The notes: generated from the sequence alone by a model not told the origin. A stretch of DNA of 64,000 bases from Desulfatibacillum alkenivorans DSM 16219 (GCF_900142135.1 NZ_FQZU01000022.1:30707-94706), one strand, 5' to 3'. Shown: positions 53,880 through 62,555, counted from the stretch's first letter. A program made the numbers and translations.

Positions 53880-54662
53880 CTACTCTGCGATTTTCTTTTC
53901 CCGGAGTTGTGCGTATCCATTCTTCATGGCGTCGTAAGGATCCAGGGCCGCTTGCTTCAAAGCCTCATAGTCGCCGATGCGTAAAGAGACGGCGTTAAGC
54001 TGCTCGCCTCCCCAGACCATGGCGGAGGTCTCCCACTGGTCAAAAATGTAGGTTCGAGGATTAAGCCAATAGTCGGCGAGCATGCCCGTCCCCTCCCTAA
54101 CGTAGAACGGCCCCATGCCGGGCAGCACCACGTAAGCGCCAGGGCCTACTCCCCAGACAGCCAGGGTCTGGCCAAAATCTTCATCAGCCATTTCAAGCTC
54201 GTGATACTTGAGCGCCGGATCTCCCAGGCCGCCGAAGCCTACGGTGGTATTGACCATAAACCGTAGCGTTTCCGTACCCGCCTTTTTGGGTTTCCCCTGA
54301 AGCAGGCAGTTCACCATCCGGACGGGATATTTTGCATTGGTGAAAAAATTGTCCACGCCTACCCGGAAGCCGGTGGGCGTAATGGCTTTATACCCCTGGG
54401 CCAGAGGCTTGAGGCACCAGAAGTACAGTTTATCGTTCACCACGAACATAGCCCGGTTAAAGGGCTCAAGAGGGTCGGCGACCTGAACAACCTGGATGCC
54501 GTCCTCTTCCTCGTCTTCCAGGAAGTCCATGTCGTCGTCCAGGTATTCGTCGCTATACTCATCGCTATATTCGTCGTTTGCCTGTTCCTGCGCCATGAGG
54601 CTTTGAACCGGCCAGGAAGCCAGGACCAACGCCATTGCCAGCAGCAATACAATCTTTTTCAC
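53880..54662 (-). CDS. mlaA: MlaA/VacJ-family phospholipid transport protein (no lipobox)
   Basis: The outer-membrane component that removes phospholipids from the outer leaflet and hands them to MlaC. The domain reads DPLEPFNRAMFVVNDKLYFW, LKPLAQGYK, NTTVGFGGLGDPA, DEDFGQTLAVWGVGPGAYVV and LPGMGPFYVREGTGMLAD, all typical. It is 260 residues. Unlike the E. coli protein it has no lipobox cysteine; the signal peptide ends at about residue 24 (SLMAQ) and is followed by a very acidic stretch to residue 55 with a repeated DEYS motif. The start codon is GTG. Last gene of the mla set. Confidence 0.92.
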   Translation of the reverse strand: MKKIVLLLAMALVLASWPVQSLMAQEQANDEYSDEYSDEYLDDDMDFLEDEEEDGIQVVQVADPLEPFNRAMFVVNDKLYFWCLKPLAQGYKAITPTGFRVGVDNFFTNAKYPVRMVNCLLQGKPKKAGTETLRFMVNTTVGFGGLGDPALKYHELEMADEDFGQTLAVWGVGPGAYVVLPGMGPFYVREGTGMLADYWLNPRTYIFDQWETSAMVWGGEQLNAVSLRIGDYEALKQAALDPYDAMKNGYAQLREKKIAE

Positions 54663-54691
54663 GGGAAGACGCTCCTTCGCCCTGTCAGGGC

Positions 54692-55288
54692 CTATTCGCT
54701 AAGTTTCTTTTCCTTCAGTTCCTGAATAAGCTCGGCCGGTTTCATGTTCATGAGTTTTTTATCGAACTGGGACCGGTAATTCTTGACCAGGCTGATGCCT
54801 TCAATCTTGACGTCGTAAACTTCCCACTTTCCCTTTTTATTCAACATGCTGTAATCCACGGGGATTTGCATGCCGGGGCGTTGGATGACGGTTTGGACCA
54901 CGGCCTTGTCATCCTTGGAGCCTGCTTCCACGCCCAGATAATCGATGGTGTCGCCTTCGTATCCGGTCTGAATGCGGGACAGGTAGGCGTCTCCCAGGAC
55001 CCTGGAAAAAATCTCGGTGAAATCTTTGCGTTCCTCGGGCGTAAATTTTTTCCAGTTTCTTCCCACGGACCGTTTCGCCACTTCCACAAAGTTAAAAACC
55101 TCTTCAATGCAATCCCACAGGAGTTCGCGCTGCTTTTCAGCATTTTGCCCGTCCGCAAACTGGGGGTCGTTCAGCACTGCCATGGCTTTATCCAGAGGGG
55201 CCTTGACGGCCTCCAAGGCGGGGTCTGCTGCGAGGGCCGGAGCGGAAAACAAAAACAAACACAATATTGCTGCAATAAACTTTTTCAT
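54692..55288 (-). CDS. mlaC: MlaC-family periplasmic phospholipid-binding protein
   Basis: A 198-residue soluble carrier that shuttles phospholipid between MlaA and the MlaFEDB complex. Signal peptide at 1-20 (APALAA). The core has FNFVEVAKRSVGRNWKKFTP, EERKDFTEIFSRVLGDAYLSRI and YSMLNKKGKWEVYDVKIEGI, standard for MlaC (Ttg2D). It lies between mlaD and mlaA in the same direction. Confidence 0.94.
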   Translation of the reverse strand: MKKFIAAILCLFLFSAPALAADPALEAVKAPLDKAMAVLNDPQFADGQNAEKQRELLWDCIEEVFNFVEVAKRSVGRNWKKFTPEERKDFTEIFSRVLGDAYLSRIQTGYEGDTIDYLGVEAGSKDDKAVVQTVIQRPGMQIPVDYSMLNKKGKWEVYDVKIEGISLVKNYRSQFDKKLMNMKPAELIQELKEKKLSE

Positions 55289-55340
55289 GAGTCGATCCTC
55301 GTCTATTCAGTTTTTCGTTAAAACGGCGTCAAAGCGGGGT

Positions 55341-55787
55341 TTACACGCTTCCGAATGCGTACTTGCTGATGAGCTCCATGATGTCTATGGCGGATTCGGT
55401 CTCTTCGATCTGGTCTCCGTCCTGCAAAACTTCGTCGGCGCCGCCCGGAGTCAGCTTGATGTACTTGTCGCCGATGAGGCCGGCGGTGCGCACGGAGGCG
55501 ATGGTGTCCTCGGTCAGTTCGATGCCCTTATCCACCTGCAGCGTCACCACGGCGACCAGATCCAAGGGATCGATGATCACATTGGACACCTTGCCGACTC
55601 CCACGCCGGCGATTTGCACGTCAGCGCCGGTCTTGAGGCCTTCCACGGACTGAAACCTGGCGGAGACCTGATAGGTATCCCCCCCCAAAACATCCATTCG
55701 GCCGACCTTGACCGTCAGGTAGGCCACACACAACAGGCAAACGAGCACAAAAACTCCTACCACCAGCTCTATGGATTGCTTTCCCAT
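55341..55787 (-). CDS. mlaD: MlaD-family MCE-domain protein
   Basis: A 148-residue inner-membrane-anchored MCE protein that forms the hexameric ring of the Mla complex. An N-terminal membrane helix (VVGVFVLVCLLCVAYLTV) precedes the MCE domain with VSARFQSVEGLKTGADVQI, AGVGVGKVSNVIID and LIGDKYIKLTPG. Length and layout match E. coli MlaD closely. GGAGG precedes the ATG. Confidence 0.95.
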   Translation of the reverse strand: MGKQSIELVVGVFVLVCLLCVAYLTVKVGRMDVLGGDTYQVSARFQSVEGLKTGADVQIAGVGVGKVSNVIIDPLDLVAVVTLQVDKGIELTEDTIASVRTAGLIGDKYIKLTPGGADEVLQDGDQIEETESAIDIMELISKYAFGSV

Positions 55788-55799
55788 TTTTCCTCCGGA

Positions 55800-57014
55800 C
55801 TATTTGGTTATTCTAAAAGCGTAAAGCATGTTTTCGCGTGATTCAGCGGCAGCCAATACTGTATCGATGGGGCTGTCGTCCGTGGCTTCGGCAAAGCCGG
55901 CGGACACGGAGAAGCAGAATCCGGGATACAGCTCCGCATCGGTGATCTTTTCCCCCCGGGCCGCCCGGGCCAGCTTGGAGCAGACCTTTTGAGCGTCCTT
56001 TCGGGTGGTGTTGGGCAGGACGGCCAAAATCTTGGCCATGCCGTACCGGGAGCAGGTGTCGTTGGGCCGTAAATGCTGCTGAAGCCACGCAGCAAAGTTC
56101 TTGACCATGGTCTGGCCTGCCACGTGCCCGACTTTGTCGTTGATTTCCTCCAGGTTTTCCACGGTAAACACCATGAGGGAGAAATTGGATTCCTGCTGCT
56201 TTTGCAGCTCCATTTCCTGCTCGAAGCGCCGTTCCAATTGGGTGGGCGTGCCCAAACCGGTCAGGGCGTCGTGGTTGGCTTCCATACCCCGCAGGAAGCC
56301 TTGAACGATAGGGTCCTTGGATTGCTGAATGTCCTGGGGCGCCCCTTGAATGAGGATTTGCCCTTCGTCCAGCATGGCCACTTTTTGGGATATAAAGAAA
56401 ACGTCCGGGATTTCGTGGCTGACCACAATGGCCGTAAACCCGAACTTCTTTTGATAATCCGAAATCATACTATGGACCGCGTTCTTGCGGATGGGGTCCA
56501 GCCCGGTGGTGGGCTCGTCGAACAGGACGATTTCCGGGTTGGTCACCAGCGCCCTGGCCAGGGCCACGCGCTTTTTCATGCCGCCTGAAAGCTGGGAGGG
56601 AAATTTATTGCCGATCTCGTGGAGATCCAACTGATCCATCCTGGTCGCCACCCTTTCGGCGATCTCCTTTTTGGACAGTTCCCCCTTTTCCTTGAGCGGC
56701 AGGGCCACGTTCTCATATACGGTCATGGAGTCGAACAGGGCGGTGTTTTGAAAAACATAGCTGAACCGGCTGCGGAGCTGCTTTCGCTCCGCCTTTTTCA
56801 TGGTTTTGAATTCCTTGCCCTCAAAAAGGATCTGGCCCGAATCCGGCTCCATGAGGCCGATGATATGCTTTAAAAGAACGCTTTTGCCCTCGCCGCTCTT
56901 TCCAATGACCGTGGTCACCTCGCCTTTTTCAATGGTCAGGCTGGCCCCGCGGAGAATATGGTGCCGTCCGAAGCTCTTAACGACGTCCTTCATTTCTATG
57001 AGTGGTGTAGTCAT
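55800..57014 (-). CDS. mlaF: MlaF-type ABC ATPase fused to a degenerate GGDEF domain
   Basis: Residues 1-245 are a complete MlaF ATPase: Walker A at 38-45 (GKSGEGKS), Q-loop Q89, signature LSGGM 142-146, Walker B ending D167-E168, switch H200. MlaF powers phospholipid movement through MlaE. Residues 248-401 form an extra domain not found in the ~270-residue E. coli protein. It has the GGDEF family's framework (HDALTGLGTPTQLERRF, ENLEEINDKVGHVAGQTMV, RYGMAKILAVLPNTTRKDA), but the GGDEF motif reads GMAKI (325-329) and the first metal aspartate region reads FTVEN, so it should not make c-di-GMP. AGGAGG precedes the ATG; mlaE ends 6 bases upstream. The reading frame is uninterrupted across the fusion. 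Confidence 0.9.
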   Translation of the reverse strand: MTTPLIEMKDVVKSFGRHHILRGASLTIEKGEVTTVIGKSGEGKSVLLKHIIGLMEPDSGQILFEGKEFKTMKKAERKQLRSRFSYVFQNTALFDSMTVYENVALPLKEKGELSKKEIAERVATRMDQLDLHEIGNKFPSQLSGGMKKRVALARALVTNPEIVLFDEPTTGLDPIRKNAVHSMISDYQKKFGFTAIVVSHEIPDVFFISQKVAMLDEGQILIQGAPQDIQQSKDPIVQGFLRGMEANHDALTGLGTPTQLERRFEQEMELQKQQESNFSLMVFTVENLEEINDKVGHVAGQTMVKNFAAWLQQHLRPNDTCSRYGMAKILAVLPNTTRKDAQKVCSKLARAARGEKITDAELYPGFCFSVSAGFAEATDDSPIDTVLAAAESRENMLYAFRITK

Positions 57015-57020
57015 AGCCTC

Positions 57021-57827
57021 CTACCAAATAAAAGCGGTGAGAACAAAGTCAGCCATCAAAATGAGTACGCAAGACATGACCACCGCGGAAGTGGTGGATG
57101 CGCTCACCCCTTTGGCGCCGAATCCGTTGGGCCTCATGTGAGTGGTGTACCCCTGGTAGCAGCAGACCGTGATGACGATGACGGCGAATACGATGGCCTT
57201 GAGAAAGCCGCCGTTGATGTCTTCCATGACCAGGGAGTTTTCCACCGTATACCAATAGGTGGCGTCGTTCAGGCCTTTCAGCTTGCAGCCGCTCAAATAT
57301 CCGCCGAACAGGGCGATCACGTCGAACAGGGCCGTAAGCAGGGGAAAGCTGATGATTGCCGCGGCCAGCCTGGGGGACACCAAAAAGCGGATGGGATTGA
57401 TCTGCATGGTGTCCAGGGCGTCGATTTCCTCGGAAATCCGCATGATCCCGATTTCCGCGGCCATGGCCGAACCCGCCCGGGCCGTGACCATAATGGCGGC
57501 CAGCACCGGCCCCATTTCCTTGATCAGGGTGTGGACGATGGAGGTCCCCAACATGCCCTCGGATCCGAAATTGGCCAACGCATTATACAGCTGAAGCCCG
57601 AGCACCATCCCGGTAAAAAGGCCTATGAGGCTGACCACATACAGGGACTGTGCGCCGATGATATTTATTTGCGTAATAATTTTAACAAATTGAAGAGGGA
57701 GGGTGAACATATGGAGCACGCTGTGCATCAGAAAAATGAACATCCTGCCCATTTCCTGTATAAAAGCGATGGTTTTTCTTCCCGTAGCGGAAACCGGCTC
57801 CACAACAACTCCAGCAAACACACTCAT
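57021..57827 (-). CDS. mlaE: MlaE-family ABC permease
   Basis: The inner-membrane permease of the phospholipid transporter, 268 residues with five to six helices. Characteristic segments are SLIGLFTGMVLGLQLYNALA, KEMGPVLAAIMVTARAGSAM and AAEIGIMRISEEIDALDTM, the coupling region that meets the ATPase. First gene of the mlaEFDCA-type set; AAGGATC precedes the ATG. MlaB, the small STAS partner found in E. coli, is missing from this operon. Confidence 0.95.
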   Translation of the reverse strand: MSVFAGVVVEPVSATGRKTIAFIQEMGRMFIFLMHSVLHMFTLPLQFVKIITQINIIGAQSLYVVSLIGLFTGMVLGLQLYNALANFGSEGMLGTSIVHTLIKEMGPVLAAIMVTARAGSAMAAEIGIMRISEEIDALDTMQINPIRFLVSPRLAAAIISFPLLTALFDVIALFGGYLSGCKLKGLNDATYWYTVENSLVMEDINGGFLKAIVFAVIVITVCCYQGYTTHMRPNGFGAKGVSASTTSAVVMSCVLILMADFVLTAFIW

Positions 57828-57960
57828 GGCAGATCCTTAATGTGTAAGAATTTCCGTTAGATGACCCGCTTATTGATAACAGCCTGGAAAATAAAGAATA
57901 TCACCTCTCAATACACGTTATGAAGGCCGCATGTCAACTCCCCATTTTCCGGCTTGGGAT

Positions 57961-59262
57961 TTAGCCCATCAGACTCGGCAGAAACGTTGCGATCTTGGGA
58001 AAAAACAACAGCATGAGGCAGCATAACACCAGAGGAAGCAGCATGGGCAGCACCCCTTTGAAGATTTTCTCCAAAGGGACGTCCGTAGCCACGCCTTTAA
58101 CCACATACACGTTGATGCCCACGGGCGGGGTAATCACGCCCATTTCCGTCACCAGAACGATGGTCACGCCAAACCAGATGGGATCGAACCCCAACCTTTC
58201 CACCACGGGAAAGAAGATAGGCACCGTCAGCATGACCATGGCCAGGGCGTCCATAAAGCAGCCGCCCAAAAGGTATACCAGGATGATCATGCCCATGATG
58301 GCCGTGGCCGGCAAAGGCAGGCCGGCGATCCATTCGGCCAGGGAGTATGGGATGCGCGTGATGGCCATAAACTTGCCGAAGACGATGGCGCCTGTGGCGA
58401 TCATCATGACCATGCAGCTGATGCGGGTGGTGTCGCCCAGGGCCTTGACCAGGCCTTTCCAGTCTATCTGCCTTCTGATTACCGCGATGACCAGGGTGAG
58501 AAAGGCGCCCACTGCAGCAGCTTCCGTCGGGGTGAAAAAACCGAAGAACATCCCGCCCATGACCAGGGAAAAAAGAATCAGGGCCTCGGCCACGCCTATG
58601 AAAGAGAGAATTTTTTCCCTTAAACTGAAGGCCTCGCCTGCAGGGGCGATGCTGGGGTTCATCTTCACCCGGATGTAAATGGTCAAAAGAAAAAGCACGG
58701 TCAGGATGCAGCCGGGGACGATGCCCGCCATAAACAGCTTGCCGATGCTTTCCTGGGTGAGAATGCCGTAGACGATGAAAATCACGCTGGGCGGAATGAG
58801 AATGCCCAGGCTTCCGGCCGCGGCCACGGTGCCTGTGGCCAGGCCCATGTCGTAATTGTAGCGTTTCATCTCCGGCAGGGTGACCACGGCCATGGTGGCC
58901 GCGGTGGCGTTGGTGGACCCGGAAACCGCGGAGAAAGCCGCGCACGCGCCCACGGTGGCCATGGCCAGTCCGCCCGGCTTGTGCCCCACCAATATATAGG
59001 CGGAGTCGTACAGGCGGCGGCTGATCCCGGCCTGAAAGGCGATCTGCCCCATGAGTACGAACAGGGGGATGACGGTGAGGCCGTAGGACGAAAAGGTTTC
59101 GTAGATGTCCTGCCCCAGCATGGCGATTCCCGCCGAAGGGTTCACCACATAGGAGAATCCGGCGCAGCCCAGCATGGCCATGACAAAAGCCACGGGCATG
59201 CGGGAAAACAGCAGAATCAGCAGGATGACGATGCCCAGAATTCCGATGGTGGTCATGCTCAT
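57961..59262 (-). CDS. dctM: TRAP transporter large permease DctM
   Basis: The 433-residue, roughly twelve-helix membrane subunit of a tripartite ATP-independent transporter. Typical segments: FSRMPVAFVMAMLG, VIPLFVLMGQIAFQAGISRR, SGSTNATAATMAVVTLPEM, GSLGILIPPSVIFIVYGILT and VTEMGVITPPVGINVYVVKG. Its start overlaps the stop of the small permease by 4 bases. It ends about 130 bases before the mlaE start codon region, in the same direction. Confidence 0.95.
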   Translation of the reverse strand: MSMTTIGILGIVILLILLFSRMPVAFVMAMLGCAGFSYVVNPSAGIAMLGQDIYETFSSYGLTVIPLFVLMGQIAFQAGISRRLYDSAYILVGHKPGGLAMATVGACAAFSAVSGSTNATAATMAVVTLPEMKRYNYDMGLATGTVAAAGSLGILIPPSVIFIVYGILTQESIGKLFMAGIVPGCILTVLFLLTIYIRVKMNPSIAPAGEAFSLREKILSFIGVAEALILFSLVMGGMFFGFFTPTEAAAVGAFLTLVIAVIRRQIDWKGLVKALGDTTRISCMVMMIATGAIVFGKFMAITRIPYSLAEWIAGLPLPATAIMGMIILVYLLGGCFMDALAMVMLTVPIFFPVVERLGFDPIWFGVTIVLVTEMGVITPPVGINVYVVKGVATDVPLEKIFKGVLPMLLPLVLCCLMLLFFPKIATFLPSLMG

Positions 59263-59744
59263 AATTTAATGGCCTTTCCTGCGTGCCCCAAAAAGGCCGT
59301 AAATAGAACGAAGCTGACCACAAAAAGGGAAACCCCGATGGCGTAAGCCACGGGGTACAAAGGCATTTGAAGGGTCATGGAAACCTGTCCGGCGTGCTGG
59401 TAGTCCCAGCCCATTTCCATAATCTTACGGGCCGCCAGAAAAAACACCACGCATCCCATGGCGCTTGTCACGGAATCAATGGCGTTTTGCAGCTTTTTGG
59501 GAAAGCGCCGGACTATAATGCTTACGGCCACATGCCCCTTTGCCATGGTGGTATGGGCCATGGCGAAAGCCACTGCAATGCCGCCCAGGTAAGCCACCAA
59601 TTCGTACGCGCCGGGCACGGTCATGCGAAAGGTGCGCAGGACCACATCCAGGCATGTGACGATCATCATGCCAAAAACGGCAGCCCCCGCCACATAGTGC
59701 AGGACCGAGGCGAGGGCTTCCGATATTTTCTCCAAAGTTTTCAT
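59259..59744 (-). CDS. dctQ: TRAP transporter small permease DctQ
   Basis: A 161-residue, four-helix membrane protein with the family pattern MMIVTCLDVVLRTF, GAYELVAYLGGIAVAFAMA and GHVAVSIIVRRFPKKLQ. It lies between the binding protein gene and dctM, coupled to dctM by ATGA. Confidence 0.93.
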   Translation of the reverse strand: MKTLEKISEALASVLHYVAGAAVFGMMIVTCLDVVLRTFRMTVPGAYELVAYLGGIAVAFAMAHTTMAKGHVAVSIIVRRFPKKLQNAIDSVTSAMGCVVFFLAARKIMEMGWDYQHAGQVSMTLQMPLYPVAYAIGVSLFVVSFVLFTAFLGHAGKAIKL

Positions 59745-59774
59745 ACAGCTAACATTCGACCTTCAAAAAACGCC

Positions 59775-60776
59775 TTATTCAGCCTTTTTGATGGCGTCGC
59801 GAATCTCCTGAACATAAACGGCCCCGTTGGGGACGCTTTCTGCGTATTTGGTGATGACGGGCTGAGCTTTCTCCGCCCACAGTTTATTCTCTTCCTCGCT
59901 CAGAGGAATGATCTCGTTGCCTTTTTCCAAAGTAAAAGCGCGGCCGGCTTCGTCGGCAGCATCCCATGCGGCGCCATGGATGTCAACATACTCGGCGCTC
60001 ACTTCTTCCATAATTTTTTGGACCTCGGGAGACAGGGAGTTCCATTTGGCTTTGTTCATCACCACATACATGGCGGTGGTGTAGCCCACGGCGGAGCATT
60101 CGGTGGTGTAGTTGACCACTTCGGCCTGTTTCCAGCCCTTCAGGGTTTCGATGGGAGTGATGGTGCCTTCCACCACGCCGGTTTTCAGGGCTTCGTAAGC
60201 ATCGCCCTGGCCCATGGCGACCGGAACGGCGCCCAATGCGGAGACCACTTCGGCGGAAAAGCCGGTGGAGCGGATTTTCATGCCCTTGAGGTCAGCCAGA
60301 TTCCTGACGGGCTTCTGGGTGTGGAGCAGGCCGGGTCCATGAGCATGCACGTAAAGCAGCTTCACGTCTTTCAGGCCCTGGTCAGCGTGCTTCAGACCGA
60401 AATCGTTGGCCACGCGGCTGGCCACCTTGCCGTTGGGGTACCCCATGGGAAGGTCAATGGCCTGCATGACGGGGAAGCGGCCGCTGGTATATGCAAAGCA
60501 GGAGTTTCCAATATCGGAAATCCCGGAGACCACGCCTTCATAAACCTTGGGGCCTTTGGTCAGGGTGCCGCCGGCGAAAATGGTGATGTTGACGGCGCCG
60601 TTGGTGCGTTTTTCCACTTCTTTAGCCCATGCAATGGCTGCCTGAGCCTGGGCATGCTTCTCGGGAAGGAAAATGCTGTAGGTCAGGTTTACCGTCTTCC
60701 CGGCCATAGCCGGAACAGGACCCAACACCGCCAGAAGCAACGCCACAGCCGTCAAACACAGAACTATCCTCTTCAT
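59775..60776 (-). CDS. dctP: TRAP transporter substrate-binding protein DctP
   Basis: A 333-residue periplasmic binding protein. Signal peptide at 1-25 (VPAMAG). The DctP-family core includes GGTLTKGPKVYEGVVSGISD and LKGMKIRSTG, whose arginine usually forms a salt bridge with the ligand's carboxylate, so an organic acid ligand is expected. GGGAGG precedes the ATG. First gene of a dctPQM operon; no dedicated regulator is adjacent. Confidence 0.94.
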   Translation of the reverse strand: MKRIVLCLTAVALLLAVLGPVPAMAGKTVNLTYSIFLPEKHAQAQAAIAWAKEVEKRTNGAVNITIFAGGTLTKGPKVYEGVVSGISDIGNSCFAYTSGRFPVMQAIDLPMGYPNGKVASRVANDFGLKHADQGLKDVKLLYVHAHGPGLLHTQKPVRNLADLKGMKIRSTGFSAEVVSALGAVPVAMGQGDAYEALKTGVVEGTITPIETLKGWKQAEVVNYTTECSAVGYTTAMYVVMNKAKWNSLSPEVQKIMEEVSAEYVDIHGAAWDAADEAGRAFTLEKGNEIIPLSEEENKLWAEKAQPVITKYAESVPNGAVYVQEIRDAIKKAE

Positions 60777-61234
60777 GTAGTTAACCTCCCTATTCCATCA
60801 GGAAAAAAAAGAAACGTGCAGCCCGCAAAGAACCCGCGGGGCTTGTTTTGGTACGCGTCTCCGTTCCCTTTGGAGGGACATCCCCACCCCCAAACGGCAA
60901 AGGAACTTGCTTATCGCACCCCTCGTAAAAAAGGTTATTCATACACCAGGAATCGTGGAAAAACAACAAAAATCAATAGACAACGCGCCTCAGGGAGCTT
61001 CAAAGGAAGGAGTTTTCGGGCTGAAAATCAAAATTTTCCAGGCAGCGCCGTTTTTACGGAACGGCGGCGAAGGGCCAGCCGCGCGGGTCGCGGCCCTCAA
61101 AAGGCCGAATGACGGGGAATCTGCAGACTATTAAGGGCATGTTCAGGCTATTTTGAATATTTTTTAAAAAATGGTTCTTTTCTGGTTGACAGCATCTCAA
61201 GAACGGTGCTACTTAGCGGGTCTCTTGCTTGCTG
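60777..61234. other. Intergenic region between dctP and the tRNA genes
   Basis: About 458 bases. It must hold the dctP promoter (minus strand) and the tRNA promoter (plus strand, 61186-61215). The small ORF at 60907-61134 has no ribosome site or recognisable product and is taken as chance. GC-rich partial inverted repeats occur around 60818-60845. Confidence 0.4.
61186..61215 (+). promoter_or_regulatory. Probable promoter of the tRNA-Lys / tRNA-Glu genes
   Basis: TTGACA (61186-61191), then 17-18 bases and a weak -10 (CTACTT or TACTTA, 61209-61215), about 20 bases before tRNA-Lys. Confidence 0.55.
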
Positions 61235-61310
61235 GGGCCGTTAACTCAGTCGGAAGAGTATCTGCCTTTTAAGCAGAGAGTCGCTGGTTCGAGCCCAGCA
61301 CGGCCCACCA
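61235..61310 (+). tRNA. tRNA-Lys (anticodon TTT)
   Basis: A full cloverleaf of 76 bases. The acceptor stem GGGCCGT / ACGGCCC, anticodon stem TCTGC / GCAGA with loop CTTTTAA, and the T-arm GGTTCGAGCC are all present. The CCA end is encoded. Confidence 0.96.
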
Positions 61311-61350
61311 CTTTTTCCTAAGGCCGAGCAAGAGAGAAAAACAAAAATGC

Positions 61351-61428
61351 GTCCCCATCGTCTAGCCCGGTCCAGGACACCGGCCTTTCACGCCGGCGAC
61401 AGGGGTTCAAATCCCCTTGGGGACGCCA
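61351..61428 (+). tRNA. tRNA-Glu (anticodon TTC)
   Basis: A full cloverleaf of 78 bases. The acceptor stem GTCCCCA / TGGGGAC, anticodon stem CCGGC / GCCGG with loop CTTTCAC, and T-arm GGTTCAAATCC are visible; CCA is encoded. A tyrosine integrase gene ends 72 bases beyond its 3' end, so this is the likely integration site. Confidence 0.96.
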
Positions 61429-61437
61429 AATGAAATC

Positions 61438-61468
61438 AAAGGGTTACGGGAAACCGTAGCCCTTTTTT
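61438..61468 (+). terminator. Rho-independent terminator after tRNA-Glu
   Basis: GGGTTACGG and CCGTAGCCC (one G-T pair) around GAAA, then six T residues. Confidence 0.9.
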
Positions 61469-61499
61469 CGTTTCTACTGCGGGAAAAACTGCGGGGATT

Positions 61500-62555
61500 T
61501 CAAACAAAGTTTTTGACCTTATCCAGTTCCAAGAGGGCAACGGCCTCCCTGGTGTCCGTATAATTTCCCTCCACGTAAATCTCGGTCGTGGTCTGCTTCC
61601 GGTGACGAAGGACCTGCTGAACCTTTTTGAGCCCTACCTTCTGGAGATCGTTCAAATACTTGGCCACGGTATGCCGGATGTCGTGGAAACCGAAGGGCTC
61701 CACCTCAGCGCGTTCACAGAGGCCCTTGAGGAGCCTTCGTCTGGTCGTGAAGGGTTGGCCATGGTACGGGCTGGACTCATCCATATTGCAGAAAACATAG
61801 GGACTGGATGGCAACCGATTTTTCCACTGCCACTGGAGCAGGGAGTATAGATCGTTATTCATCCAGATTCTTTCATACACCATGGACCCATCGCGGCTTT
61901 TTTTCGTGCCGAGCCTGACCCACCGCTCCTCGAAATTGATATCATCCGCCCACGTCCAACGGAAAACCTCGGACTTGCGTGCGCCGGTATGCCAATATGC
62001 CCCGAGCAGAACACGATCCTGCCCTTGGGCCAGCATCATCACCTTCAGAATGTCCGCTATAGGGATCAACCGCCTATCCTTTTTCGTATGGGCCTTTTTT
62101 CGGATCGGTCCGGTGGGGTCGTGCATGACGCCGTATATTTCCTGAATCCAACGATAAAACGCCTTGATGTTCTTGCGGTCCTTGTTCGCGGCGCCATTGC
62201 TCTGGGCTTTTGCCCGCGCATTTAGAAACTCCAACACCTGTGGCGGCGATATGTCCATGACCTGGACATCACCCGTGAATTCGTAAAATCTTCGGAGGCA
62301 ATAGGTCTTTTCCTGTAGGGTCTTTTTGCTATAGTTGAGCTGGCAGTCAGCCAAATATTTTTGGGAAAGCGCCCAGAGTGAAAGGTCGTTAGCGATCGAA
62401 GAAAACCTTCGGAGGTTCTCTTTCCTGCGTTCTTTTTCGGTCCTTACCCATTCCCTTGCCTGGGTTTTTAGCTGAAAGAATCCTTTTGCCTTTACCCTTT
62501 CCCCGTTCAGTTCGAACTCCGCTCTCCAACCCCATTTGGTCTTCCAGATAGCCAT
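61500..62555 (-). CDS. Tyrosine recombinase / phage-type integrase
   Basis: A 351-residue site-specific recombinase. Catalytic residues are R193 (TGARKSE), H291-x2-R294 (HDIRH), H318 and the nucleophile Y327 (TEIYVEGNY). An SAM-like core-binding domain precedes (YSKKTLQEKTYCLRRFYEFT). The start MAIWKTK after AGAGGG was chosen; the ORF is open 30 codons upstream. It sits just beyond tRNA-Glu and reads towards it, the usual arrangement when an element has inserted at a tRNA 3' end. Confidence 0.94.
   Translation of the reverse strand: MAIWKTKWGWRAEFELNGERVKAKGFFQLKTQAREWVRTEKERRKENLRRFSSIANDLSLWALSQKYLADCQLNYSKKTLQEKTYCLRRFYEFTGDVQVMDISPPQVLEFLNARAKAQSNGAANKDRKNIKAFYRWIQEIYGVMHDPTGPIRKKAHTKKDRRLIPIADILKVMMLAQGQDRVLLGAYWHTGARKSEVFRWTWADDINFEERWVRLGTKKSRDGSMVYERIWMNNDLYSLLQWQWKNRLPSSPYVFCNMDESSPYHGQPFTTRRRLLKGLCERAEVEPFGFHDIRHTVAKYLNDLQKVGLKKVQQVLRHRKQTTTEIYVEGNYTDTREAVALLELDKVKNFV

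Noticed and set aside
58097..59323. Long 408-residue ORF on the minus strand rich in His, Gly and Arg
   Set aside because: It is the shifted frame of the DctM gene; composition is typical of a shadow in GC-rich DNA and it has no domain.
60777..60900. Riboswitch in the dctP leader
   Set aside because: Only partial GC-rich hairpins are visible and no known riboswitch core could be recognised.
59367..61112. 581-residue ORF on the plus strand
   Set aside because: Antisense to the dctQ and dctP genes; no ribosome site and no recognisable motif.
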